From a virus: a DNA stretch of 46,343 nt. Made by a program: the position numbers and the translations under genes. The notes beneath the pieces were generated by a model. The model did not search any database, was not told the DNA's origin, and saw only the letters and a program-made list of their open reading frames with translations. Shown piece after piece: positions 1 through 6,946 of the stretch. The first letter of the stretch is position 1. Each line of letters opens with the position of its first letter. The DNA lies in IMG/VR virus record IMGVR_UViG_3300033816_000679, positions 1-46,343 of that record; one strand, 5' to 3'.

Positions 1-127
1 CCCCGGGGCAGGAGAGCCAATATGGCAACAGGAAATGTAATCAGCTGTAAGCAGTTCGCTTCCTTCCTCGTCTCGCAGGAACCTGTGTATGACAAGGAAG
101 TTCTCAAAGATGTCCGTCCGTTTGACG
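1..127. repeat. Left copy of a 127-bp terminal direct repeat
   Basis: Bases 1-127 are identical to 46217-46343. The repeat contains the Shine-Dalgarno sequence and the first 35 codons or so of the capsid gene. A length of exactly 127 matches a common assembler k-mer size, so this is most simply the overlap left when a circular or circularly permuted genome is written as a linear contig. A genuine short terminal redundancy of that length is possible but less likely. Confidence 0.95.
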
Positions 128-1638
128 GATTGATCGGATACTACAACACCGGATCGTTCGACGCGTACTCCGGCACCACCCATCGTTTCGACCGCTTCAA
201 CAGCGTGTTCCCGAACGTGACTGGCGCCTGGGAAAACTCGACTGGCGACAGTTGCGTTGGTCAGCCGTGCGACCCGTCTGAAAACAAGATCGGTTGGGGC
301 TACACCCGCAGCACCTACTCGCTTGAAAAGCAGGCGTGGGGTTCTGACATCCTGTGCTTCGACCAGATCATGACGAAGACGAAGGCCAAGGAGCACTTCC
401 GTCAGATCATCGACGACGTTCTTCGCCCTGCGACGAACTGGATCACCACCTACTACCTCCAGCGCAAGGCGATGGAATTGTCTGGTTACACCCCTAGCGG
501 CATCAGCGGCGGCGCTTTTGCTTGTAAGGCTGGTCTCCCGGCGATTTCGTTTTCCTGGGTTGGCGCTGGTTACACCACCCTGCGAGTTCTCGACAGCGCC
601 AGCGCGCCGATCGTGTACACCACGCTTGGCTTGCTGACTCCGGACATCCTCCGCAGTCGCGTGACACGCCAGTACTTCCTGGGTGCTATCCAGGCCGGCA
701 AGGAAGGTTACGACAGCCTTCAGTTGCACACCGACAAGGAAACCTTCCGTTACCTCGCTAAGTCCAACAGCCAGCTGACTGACTCCTGGCGCTTCGGTGA
801 GTTCGCTCCCGCTGCGAAGGAGTTCTACAAGTACGGCTTCATGGGCTTCGTCGGCGACTTCATGGTGAAGGTGCTCCAGTTCCCGCTGCGCTTCAACGCG
901 GTCTCTGGAACTCCGGGTAACTACACCTTGGTCCTGCCGTACAAGAACGTGGCTGCGAGCGAAGGCATCCGCTCTGAATTCAACGGTGATTACGATCGGG
1001 CTCAGTACCAGATCAGCTACATCAACAACCCTCGCGCTCTGCGTGTGTTGCCGTTCCGCCCCGAGGCCGTGAACCCGAATATGCCGTTCATGGTTCGGGA
1101 TTACGGTGGGCGTTGGAAGTTCGCGACCAACGACTTGGGCGCGGACTGCTCCGGCCGACCGATCGACAACAGCCGTGGAAACAAGGGCAAGTTCATCGCT
1201 GACTTCCAGTTGGCCGTGAAGCCTGAGCATCCGGAATGGCTTGAAGCGATCTTCCACAAGGTCAATGGTGCCTGCCCTGTGATTATTGCTGGCTGCGCTG
1301 AAGATCCGGGCAATCCTGCTCAAGACTACAACTCCGCGAATGGCGTCTGCAATCCGACCTTGCAGTTTACGGCGGTCGCCAATGACGCTGGCAACTTCGT
1401 TATCGGAACGACCGGTATCCTGTGTGATGGAAACATCGTCACCAACGCGGGCATCAGCGAAGCCTCCGTGGCTGCGCTCGTTGTCGCCTTGCAGGCTGTC
1501 TGGGACGCCGAGTTCGGTGCTACCTCCGGCACTTGGAGTGTTGTCTCTGGCAACGTGATCCAGCTGGCCAGCAGCGCGTTCCCGACCGCCACCGAGGTTG
1601 TGCCTTGCACCAACGTCACGTTGGAGTTCGCGATCTAA
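22..1638 (+). CDS. Major capsid protein
   Basis: A 538-residue protein assigned as the major capsid protein. Support is its size, the absence of any other capsid candidate in a genome that has portal, scaffold and terminase genes, a strong AGGAG Shine-Dalgarno site 8 nt before the ATG, and its own intrinsic terminator, as expected for the most abundant virion protein. A central segment (about residues 354-405, NPNMPF...GADCSG...NKGKFIADFQ) looks like conserved capsid sequence of metagenomic podoviruses as I remember them. The C-terminal 110 residues look like a separate Gly/Thr/Val-rich beta domain. It is odd that the gene lies on the opposite strand from portal and scaffold. No signal or membrane segment is seen. 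A different abundant head protein is the main alternative. Confidence 0.75.
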   Translation: MATGNVISCKQFASFLVSQEPVYDKEVLKDVRPFDGLIGYYNTGSFDAYSGTTHRFDRFNSVFPNVTGAWENSTGDSCVGQPCDPSENKIGWGYTRSTYSLEKQAWGSDILCFDQIMTKTKAKEHFRQIIDDVLRPATNWITTYYLQRKAMELSGYTPSGISGGAFACKAGLPAISFSWVGAGYTTLRVLDSASAPIVYTTLGLLTPDILRSRVTRQYFLGAIQAGKEGYDSLQLHTDKETFRYLAKSNSQLTDSWRFGEFAPAAKEFYKYGFMGFVGDFMVKVLQFPLRFNAVSGTPGNYTLVLPYKNVAASEGIRSEFNGDYDRAQYQISYINNPRALRVLPFRPEAVNPNMPFMVRDYGGRWKFATNDLGADCSGRPIDNSRGNKGKFIADFQLAVKPEHPEWLEAIFHKVNGACPVIIAGCAEDPGNPAQDYNSANGVCNPTLQFTAVANDAGNFVIGTTGILCDGNIVTNAGISEASVAALVVALQAVWDAEFGATSGTWSVVSGNVIQLASSAFPTATEVVPCTNVTLEFAI

Positions 1639-1651
1639 GCAATCAATCAAC

Positions 1652-1681
1652 GGGGACTCTCCTTCGGGAGGGTCCCCTTTT
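1652..1681 (+). terminator. Intrinsic terminator after the capsid gene
   Basis: An 11-bp GC-rich stem (GGGGACTCTCC / GGAGGGTCCCC, with G-T wobble pairing) closes a TTCG tetraloop and runs directly into TTTT. It starts 13 nt after the capsid stop codon and is oriented for rightward transcripts. It should partly separate highly expressed capsid mRNA from the genes downstream. Confidence 0.9.
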
Positions 1682-1748
1682 GAGGTGCTGGCAGCCGCCC
1701 GGAGCGTCCGGGATGCTGGCAGCCTCTCACCAAGGAAAGGATTTTACG

Positions 1749-2012
1749 ATGTACGGCAAAATGATGCGGAAGCGGAAGATGGACGCCATGAATCGCATGG
1801 GCGCCGAGGTTGAAACCGTTGAGTTCATGCCCCCTGAGGGAATGAAGCTCGAGGGCGAATCCGGCTCTGCCATGGTCGATTGGCGCATGACCCCGAACGG
1901 CACGGTTGAGATCGTCGCGTTCGACGGCGTCACCCTGGGCGGTGGCGAGATGGAGATGGAAGAGGCTGAAGGCCCCGAGATGGAGATGGAAGGCATGGAG
2001 GAGGAAGCCTGA
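1749..2012 (+). CDS. Small Met-rich acidic protein next to capsid
   Basis: An 87-residue protein of unknown function. The start is chosen from the AAGGA Shine-Dalgarno site upstream of ATG 1749. The first 20 residues are basic and Met-rich (MYGKMMRKRKMDAMNRMG), the middle looks like a small beta unit, and the last 20 residues are nearly all Glu, Met and Gly in EMEMEE-type repeats. It follows the capsid terminator and precedes another small virion-type gene, so a minor head or decoration role is possible but only inferred. Confidence 0.7.
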   Translation: MYGKMMRKRKMDAMNRMGAEVETVEFMPPEGMKLEGESGSAMVDWRMTPNGTVEIVAFDGVTLGGGEMEMEEAEGPEMEMEGMEEEA

Positions 2013-2013
2013 T

Positions 2014-2418
2014 ATGCCTGCATTGACGCCTCAAGAATTGGCCACCCTCGGTGGCTGCTTCGACTGCATGGAGCCGGGCTTGCAGCAGACGATGCTCCTG
2101 ACGCTGCTTCAGCAGATCCAGGCGGCTTCGCCAGGTGCGACCCTGAGCACAACCAGCCCAGGCGGGCTCCTGACTGCAACGGCTACGGCCGCTGCTAACC
2201 CCAGTCGCCGCCGGTTTGTGATCCAGAACCACAAGGCTGAACACCTCCACATAAAGTTTGGCACTGGCGCCACTGCTTCCGACTACCACTACATTTTGCA
2301 AAGCGCCGCTACCGCCGGCGTTATTGGTTCCCAACTGACCTTTGAAGGCTACACCGGTGCGATAAGTGTCGCTCCTGTCGCCGGCTCCCCCTCGTACACC
2401 TTCGCTGAATTTGTCTGA
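2014..2418 (+). CDS. Small virion-type protein with N-terminal helical motif and beta domain
   Basis: A 134-residue protein that starts 1 nt after the previous stop, behind GGAGGAAG. Residues 1-35 carry a Cys-containing helical motif (FDCMEPGLQQ followed by LLTLLQQIQ) of a type seen in phage structural neighbourhoods, often tandemly repeated. After a Ser/Thr/Pro/Ala linker, about residues 65-134 look like an all-beta domain (RRRFVIQNH...HIKFGTG...YILQ). Its place between capsid and tail spike suggests a head-decoration or spike-attachment protein. That is inference and the family was not identified. Confidence 0.65.
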   Translation: MPALTPQELATLGGCFDCMEPGLQQTMLLTLLQQIQAASPGATLSTTSPGGLLTATATAAANPSRRRFVIQNHKAEHLHIKFGTGATASDYHYILQSAATAGVIGSQLTFEGYTGAISVAPVAGSPSYTFAEFV

Positions 2419-2421
2419 CCT

Positions 2422-4374
2422 ATGGCTACCCCGGCAATTCAAACCCTACTGACTGATGCCCAACAGGTGCTGAACCTGAAGTCCGTTTCCGAGATTCACG
2501 CCACGCTCGCCGCCGTTCTTGCCAACGCAAACGTCGGCACGCCGCTCAACCCGAATCTCACCACGCAACAGCTGTGGGATGAGTTCTACGAGATCGTTCG
2601 GCAGACGCCGACCGACATCGAGTCGATCCTGGTCAACCAAATGATGATATACATTTTCAATAACAGCAGTGTTATAAATGTTAAAAACTTCGGTGCCAAG
2701 GGCGACGGCGTCACTGATGACACGGCTGCGCTACAGGCTGCGCTGAACAGCGGAAAGCCTCTCTTCTGGGCGGGTCTGACCTATCGCATCACATCTCCCC
2801 TGACGCAGACCGCAACCGGAAATGTCTTTTGGGAGGGAATGAACGCGACCATCCTCTATGACGGTGCCCACACCGAGAGGGCGGTTCGTATTGCCGCATC
2901 AGGAGTCGAAGTGGTCATCAACGACATGACCGTCGATGGGAACAAGCTCTGCAACAAGTGCTTGGAGATCTACAACGATACTGACAGTAGCTCCAACTTC
3001 ACTGCGAACAACGTCTTCGCCAAGCGAGCCAAGCGAATCAACACCTTCAATGGTGGCGAGGGAATTCAGATTCGCGGTCTCTTCAAGGTGGTGACGTTCA
3101 ATGGTGGTGGAGTAAGCGATTGTGAACTGCCTGCTGGTCAAGGAACTCCCGGTTCTGTCGGTATTTCAGGCATCACTGTCACTTGGTACACCACAACTCG
3201 TTTCGTTTCTGAATTGATCCTCAACGGAGTCAGGATCGAGAAGATCTACAGTTCTGACTTGGCCTATCAATTCGATCAGGATGGAGTCAAATACTTTGTC
3301 CCAAATGCGACTGTTGGAACGGTCAAGGTTCAAGGACTTTTCACCTGCATTGGCAGCGAGTTCATCAATTGCTACGGCAGGTCCATCAAGACCCAGTGCC
3401 GCGACACCGTTGTCACCTCAAGCAGCTTCACGCGAACTGAAGGACTTACGTCTGGAGTTGGGAATCCAGAAGTGGATGCACAGAGTGGTAACGGAAACTT
3501 CAGAGACCTGAACTTCGACTATTCCAACGGACAGCAACCCGAAGCTTGCCTGAACGTATCAGGCTCGATTGGAACACCGGGTCTTCTTGCAGATGGATGC
3601 TCTGTTGTATGTGATGCTGGAACAACGCTTTCCATCTTTGCTCAAGTGTTCCCAAGCAATGGAACATTCTCTCGTCATGTTGTTTCAAACAACAAGGTGT
3701 ATGCTACTGTAAAAAAACTTTTTGAATATCTTTGCAATGGAAACAAGAACTATGCAGAGGTCAGCAACAACTATGTTCAGTCAATAGCGTTGGGCGAGAC
3801 ATCTGAGAGAGCATTGATTTACGTTAAATCAAGCGGTCTTACAACTCCAAGATTTGCTTATGTTACAGCGTTTGGGAATGTGTATGCTGACACAAATCTG
3901 CCTTCACTTGTAAGAGACAGTATTGCAGGAGTATCAATGAATTCAAACCTGTCTGCTTGGGGAAACTACGGTTTTGAAACCAATGGTGTTACAAATCCAG
4001 TTGCCTCCGGTCTCAAATCGAATGCGATTTCAAGACTTCAAAAAGTGGGTCCGTTTGAAGGAGGGTCTTATTTGCAGTTTGAAAACCTGTCAATAGCTTC
4101 TGGTGCTACGGCCACATTCAAAACGCCCAACAACTCACAGACAGGAATTGTCTTTATCAATTCAAACTTTGGAAGCACTGGCTATGCAATCTTTGCAAAC
4201 TCTTCGACTACTAACACTGTCATTAGCAAGGGGGCTTCATTTGAAATTGGAAATGCAGCAAGCCCCGGCATTGGAACATTCAGGGTTTGGAGCAGTGCAA
4301 CGAATGAGATAAGCATTGAGAACACGAATGCTTCGACCCGATCATTCGGCATCTTTGTGATGGTCAACGGATAA
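2422..4374 (+). CDS. Tail spike with pectate-lyase-type beta-helix
   Basis: A 650-residue protein. Residues 1-75 are a helical head that probably attaches to the virion. Residues about 88-110 contain VKNFGAKGDGVTDDTAALQA, the hallmark entry of Pectate_lyase_3/right-handed beta-helix spikes. It is followed by long repetitive beta strands rich in Asn, Gly, Ser and Thr. The last 230 residues or so, starting near 3690, are visibly richer in A/T and use A/T-ending codons more than the N-terminal third, suggesting a receptor-binding region exchanged from another source. The expected role is binding, and possibly cleaving, surface polysaccharide. The start follows the upstream gene by 3 nt. Confidence 0.85.
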   Translation: MATPAIQTLLTDAQQVLNLKSVSEIHATLAAVLANANVGTPLNPNLTTQQLWDEFYEIVRQTPTDIESILVNQMMIYIFNNSSVINVKNFGAKGDGVTDDTAALQAALNSGKPLFWAGLTYRITSPLTQTATGNVFWEGMNATILYDGAHTERAVRIAASGVEVVINDMTVDGNKLCNKCLEIYNDTDSSSNFTANNVFAKRAKRINTFNGGEGIQIRGLFKVVTFNGGGVSDCELPAGQGTPGSVGISGITVTWYTTTRFVSELILNGVRIEKIYSSDLAYQFDQDGVKYFVPNATVGTVKVQGLFTCIGSEFINCYGRSIKTQCRDTVVTSSSFTRTEGLTSGVGNPEVDAQSGNGNFRDLNFDYSNGQQPEACLNVSGSIGTPGLLADGCSVVCDAGTTLSIFAQVFPSNGTFSRHVVSNNKVYATVKKLFEYLCNGNKNYAEVSNNYVQSIALGETSERALIYVKSSGLTTPRFAYVTAFGNVYADTNLPSLVRDSIAGVSMNSNLSAWGNYGFETNGVTNPVASGLKSNAISRLQKVGPFEGGSYLQFENLSIASGATATFKTPNNSQTGIVFINSNFGSTGYAIFANSSTTNTVISKGASFEIGNAASPGIGTFRVWSSATNEISIENTNASTRSFGIFVMVNG

Positions 4375-4378
4375 CCCC

Positions 4379-4567
4379 ATGCCCCACCTCCACGACACCC
4401 TTCGCGATCTCGGCATCGGCGTCGGCGGCCCCGCTGGCGGTCTCTTCATCGCCAACATTGTCCCCGACCCTATCATGGCCAACCTGAGCGTCACCCTCGG
4501 CTCTCTGGCCGCGTTGACCGTGATCGTCAAGAACGTCATCGACATCTGGAACAATCGAAACAAATGA
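4379..4567 (+). CDS. Small membrane protein of the lysis cassette
   Basis: A 62-residue protein with a hydrophobic segment (about residues 11-30), a second one (about 35-53) and a short basic tail ending NNRNK. Two helices and small size fit a holin or holin partner. Its stop overlaps the start of the next small membrane gene by 4 bp (ATGA), so the two are translationally coupled. Which of the pair forms the membrane lesion cannot be told from sequence. Confidence 0.65.
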   Translation: MPHLHDTLRDLGIGVGGPAGGLFIANIVPDPIMANLSVTLGSLAALTVIVKNVIDIWNNRNK

Positions 4568-4746
4568 ACGACTCCATCAAATCAATCGTCCGCCACGGCC
4601 TCTCTTTCGGAGGCGGGTTCCTTGTCGCCAAGGGTCTCGTGACTGTTGACCAGGCCAACGAATTGGCAGGTGCCGTGATCACCCTTCTCAGCGTCGGCTG
4701 GTCCGTGTGGAAGAACCGCAAGGCCGCGACTCCGCCGGCCCCTTGA
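4564..4746 (+). CDS. Putative holin, Pam3-gp28-like
   Basis: A 60-residue protein. A short basic N-terminus is followed by a Gly-rich hydrophobic helix (SFGGGFLVAKGLVT), a turn with acidic residues, a second hydrophobic helix (AGAVITLLSVGWSVW) and a KNRK tail. This pattern resembles the small holin-like family typified by Pam3 gp28, recalled from memory and not searched. It overlaps its neighbours by 4 bp on both sides, in a cassette with a lipoprotein. The expected role is permeabilising the inner membrane so that endolysin can reach peptidoglycan. Confidence 0.65.
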   Translation: MNDSIKSIVRHGLSFGGGFLVAKGLVTVDQANELAGAVITLLSVGWSVWKNRKAATPPAP

Positions 4747-4913
4747 ACTGGATCTACCAACTGGTGAAGGCGTTCCTGGACTGGCTCCGGGAAACGCCTG
4801 CGCCAACGGTTGAAGATGGAAATGCACCCAAACCTCTCAAGAACGATCTGGCTGCTCGTATTGCCGATTTGCCTGGGCTGCCGGACGAAGGTGGTCCTGG
4901 TCCCTTCCGGTGA
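4743..4913 (+). CDS. Short amphipathic protein of the lysis cassette (TTG start)
   Basis: A 56-residue reading frame beginning at TTG 4743 inside the stop codon of the holin-like gene (TTGA overlap). The N-terminal 16 residues form an aromatic amphipathic helix (WIYQLVKAFLDWLRE), then an acidic linker, KPLKNDLAARIAD and a Gly/Pro tail. Small proteins of this shape recur between holin-like and lipoprotein genes in phages. Its second half overlaps the lipoprotein gene in another frame. A role in lysis, perhaps with the lipoprotein, is inferred from position. An upstream ATG at 4707 would create a long overlap and is less likely. Confidence 0.55.
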   Translation: MNWIYQLVKAFLDWLRETPAPTVEDGNAPKPLKNDLAARIADLPGLPDEGGPGPFR

Positions 4914-5037
4914 TCCGATCATGCTAGCAGAGCCGACGCGGGCCAGCGTGTACGCGTTTGACCGCGACGGTAAGCTCGTCGGTCCTTCGACTGTGAAGAT
5001 TCCAGCTGGGTGGTACGCTCTGCCCAAGACCAAATGA
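4816..5037 (+). CDS. Outer-membrane lipoprotein, o-spanin-like
   Basis: About 73 residues, starting at ATG 4816 (ATG 4822 is an equally good alternative) within the previous gene in a different frame. The N-terminus is a short polar stretch, then a hydrophobic run (TIWLLVLPICLG) ending at Cys, consistent with signal peptidase II processing although the -3 position is not a perfect lipobox. The mature part is a compact beta unit (VVLVPSGDPIMLAEP...KIPAGWYALP). The overlap with a small upstream gene recalls nested Rz/Rz1 spanins, but no inner-membrane partner with a transmembrane helix is seen. Outer-membrane disruption at lysis is inferred. Confidence 0.6.
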   Translation: MEMHPNLSRTIWLLVLPICLGCRTKVVLVPSGDPIMLAEPTRASVYAFDRDGKLVGPSTVKIPAGWYALPKTK

Positions 5038-5279
5038 TCACCTACCGAGGCCAGAAGTTCGCCGGCTACAACAAGCCCAAGGCTACGCCGGGTGCGTCCA
5101 AGAAGTCTGCCGTACTGGCCAAGGAAGATGGCAAGGTCGCTCTCGTGCGCTTCGGCGACCCCAAGATGCCGATCAAGAAGCACATTCCGAAGAATCGGAA
5201 GAGCTTCCGTGCGCGGTTTAACTGCGATACCCCGGTAACGAAGCTGTCTGCCAAGTATTGGTCCTGTCGGGCCTGGTGA
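5034..5279 (+). CDS. Small basic protein, resembles DUF6321
   Basis: An 81-residue lysine-rich protein starting at ATG 5034, overlapping the lipoprotein stop by 4 bp. The pattern YRGQKFAGYNKPKATPG, then KSAVLAKEDGKVALVRFGD, a basic stretch and a C-terminal SAKYWSCRAW matches my memory of the DUF6321 family of tailed phages, which has no established function. Its position between lysis and head genes does not reveal a role. Confidence 0.65.
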   Translation: MITYRGQKFAGYNKPKATPGASKKSAVLAKEDGKVALVRFGDPKMPIKKHIPKNRKSFRARFNCDTPVTKLSAKYWSCRAW

Positions 5280-5283
5280 CTCT

Positions 5284-5436
5284 ATGCAAACCAAATACGC
5301 CAAACTGGTCCGCAAGCTGAAGAATCAAGGTGCGGACGATCCTCGCGCTCTCGCGGCATTCATCGGCAGAAAAAAGCTCGGCGCGGAAGAGTTCCAACGC
5401 CGAGCCGCTGCTGGTAGGCGCAAGGCCGCCCGTTAG
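5284..5436 (+). CDS. 50-residue basic protein
   Basis: A short gene beginning 4 nt after the previous stop. The protein is basic and helical, with the sequence DDPRALAAFIGRKKLGAEEF followed by a run of Ala and Arg residues. Similar short 'PRALAA-IGRKK-GA-F' proteins occur in other phages as far as I recall. Its stop overlaps the stop of the convergent scaffold gene by a few bases, so it closes the rightward gene block. Function unknown. Confidence 0.6.
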   Translation: MQTKYAKLVRKLKNQGADDPRALAAFIGRKKLGAEEFQRRAAAGRRKAAR

Positions 5437-6686
5437 TACGCTGACGGAAGTTCGTCGATCGCGTCTTCGGCGTTCTTCGGCGCCACCCGGGTAGCGGTCG
5501 AAGTGCCTTCACCTTGGCCGGGTTCAGAGGACCGGACCTTGCCAACCTTCTTCTCGAGTTCGGCCACCTTCTGCTGGAGCCGGATCACCCGCAGGCGCTC
5601 GCGCCCGTAGGCCCGCGCACGTAGCGCCACCTGAGCCTGAGCCTTGGTGATCAGGTCCACCTTGTCGTCGTAACCCATGTCGGCATCGACGCCTTCGCCC
5701 TTCAGAGCGATCTTGATCAGGCGATCGCTTTCATCCAGCAGGCGGTTTCCATCTTCATCGCCTTCCTCACGGCCGAACAGCTGAGCGTGGGTCTTCTCGT
5801 AGTCGGCAAACTGCGACTCGAACAACTCGCGTGACCGGGACTGACGGGTTTCAACGAGCTTGGACTTCTCGATCTCGCGTTGGGCGCCCTTCTCTTTCCA
5901 CTCAGCGATGGACTTGTCTCGAGACTGAGTGAGTTCGAGGATCTTCCGGCGGTGAGCCATCATCTCGGGCGCAGCTGGGCCGAACGTCTCCTGGGCGATG
6001 ATAGCAGCCTTGGCTACCGGCACGTTCAAGAGAGTCATGATGTCTTGATGATTGGCATCGCGCTCGGTGCCGTCTTCATCAGTGACGCGGATACCGTCGA
6101 TGTCCCCAAGGGCAGTCTGCCACGCTTCACGCAGCGGCGCTTCGTACTTCTGCTTGTACTCGCCAGATCGCGTGTAGTTGAGATACCGGACTTCAGTGTC
6201 CAGTTCCTCGGCGTTTTTGCGGATCGAATCCATCTCAGCCTTCAGGGCCTTGGTGGCTTCTTCGACTTCCTTGCGGGTGCCTTCAGACTTGGCGCGTTCG
6301 AGTTCAGTGACCTTGGCGGCGAAATCATCGCGCTCCTTCTTGGTCATCTCGTACTGCTCGCGGAACTGCTTGATCGAAGTCGGTTCCGGCTTGGCGGGTT
6401 CCGTCTTCGCAGCAGGTGCGGGCTCTTCCTTCTTCGGAGTGAACCGATCCAGGTTGAACAGGTCTTCAACCTTCGGCTTCGGAGCTTCGGCAGCCGGGGT
6501 ATTGGTGGCAGCAACTGGGGCCGGCTCAGGAGCGGGAGCGGGAGTTGGTGCAGCAACAGGCGCAGGCATGGCTGAACCCATCGGGTTGTCCAGACCTTGC
6601 CCTTCGATAGCGTCGATGCCGGAAAATGCTTCGGAATAATCTGCGCCCCGTTCGGTTGGGGCATCTGGTGATAGCAGCGGGTTCAT
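5433..6686 (-). CDS. Scaffold-like head protein
   Basis: A 417-residue protein. About residues 38-110 are an Ala/Pro linker with scattered Lys and Glu. Residues 110-200 are strongly charged coiled coil (KKERDDFAAKVTELERAKSE). A mixed central part is followed by further charged helices (RLRVIRLQQKVAELEKKVG) and a short acidic tail ending DELPSAY. This composition and the location just downstream of the portal gene are typical of internal scaffolds of tailed phages, which direct capsid assembly and leave before DNA packaging. The start overlaps the preceding small gene by 4 bp. The C-terminal tail probably contacts the capsid protein. Confidence 0.75.
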   Translation of the reverse strand: MNPLLSPDAPTERGADYSEAFSGIDAIEGQGLDNPMGSAMPAPVAAPTPAPAPEPAPVAATNTPAAEAPKPKVEDLFNLDRFTPKKEEPAPAAKTEPAKPEPTSIKQFREQYEMTKKERDDFAAKVTELERAKSEGTRKEVEEATKALKAEMDSIRKNAEELDTEVRYLNYTRSGEYKQKYEAPLREAWQTALGDIDGIRVTDEDGTERDANHQDIMTLLNVPVAKAAIIAQETFGPAAPEMMAHRRKILELTQSRDKSIAEWKEKGAQREIEKSKLVETRQSRSRELFESQFADYEKTHAQLFGREEGDEDGNRLLDESDRLIKIALKGEGVDADMGYDDKVDLITKAQAQVALRARAYGRERLRVIRLQQKVAELEKKVGKVRSSEPGQGEGTSTATRVAPKNAEDAIDELPSAY

Positions 6687-6946
6687 TCGAGGTTCTGATT
6701 AAGAGTCGTTTTTTCTTTTCGCATTTCCACCAGACCATTTAGTTCCTCGATGAACGCACGCGCACCGGCGCGCTTGCAGTTGGCATTCCAGCCATGCTGC
6801 GGGTTCTCAGAGGGCGGAAGGTTCCAGCAGAAATTATTGAAGGCCGCCAAGAGCGCGGCTTGGAGTTCGGGCGTTTCAAGCATTCGCTCGACTGATTGAA
6901 GGCGCTGCTTGTCGCGCTGAAACTCTTGCTTGGGGGATTGTATCAT
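6683..6946 (-). CDS. Small protein between portal and scaffold
   Basis: An 87-residue helical protein coupled at both ends (4-bp overlaps with portal stop and scaffold start). The recognisable part is LETPELQAALLAAFNNFCWN, then a Pro/His/Gly loop and a helix AGARAFIEELNGL. Proteins of this length and pattern often lie between portal and scaffold in podovirus-type genomes. The constant position suggests a role in head morphogenesis, but no function is known to me. Confidence 0.65.
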   Translation of the reverse strand: MIQSPKQEFQRDKQRLQSVERMLETPELQAALLAAFNNFCWNLPPSENPQHGWNANCKRAGARAFIEELNGLVEMRKEKTTLNQNLE

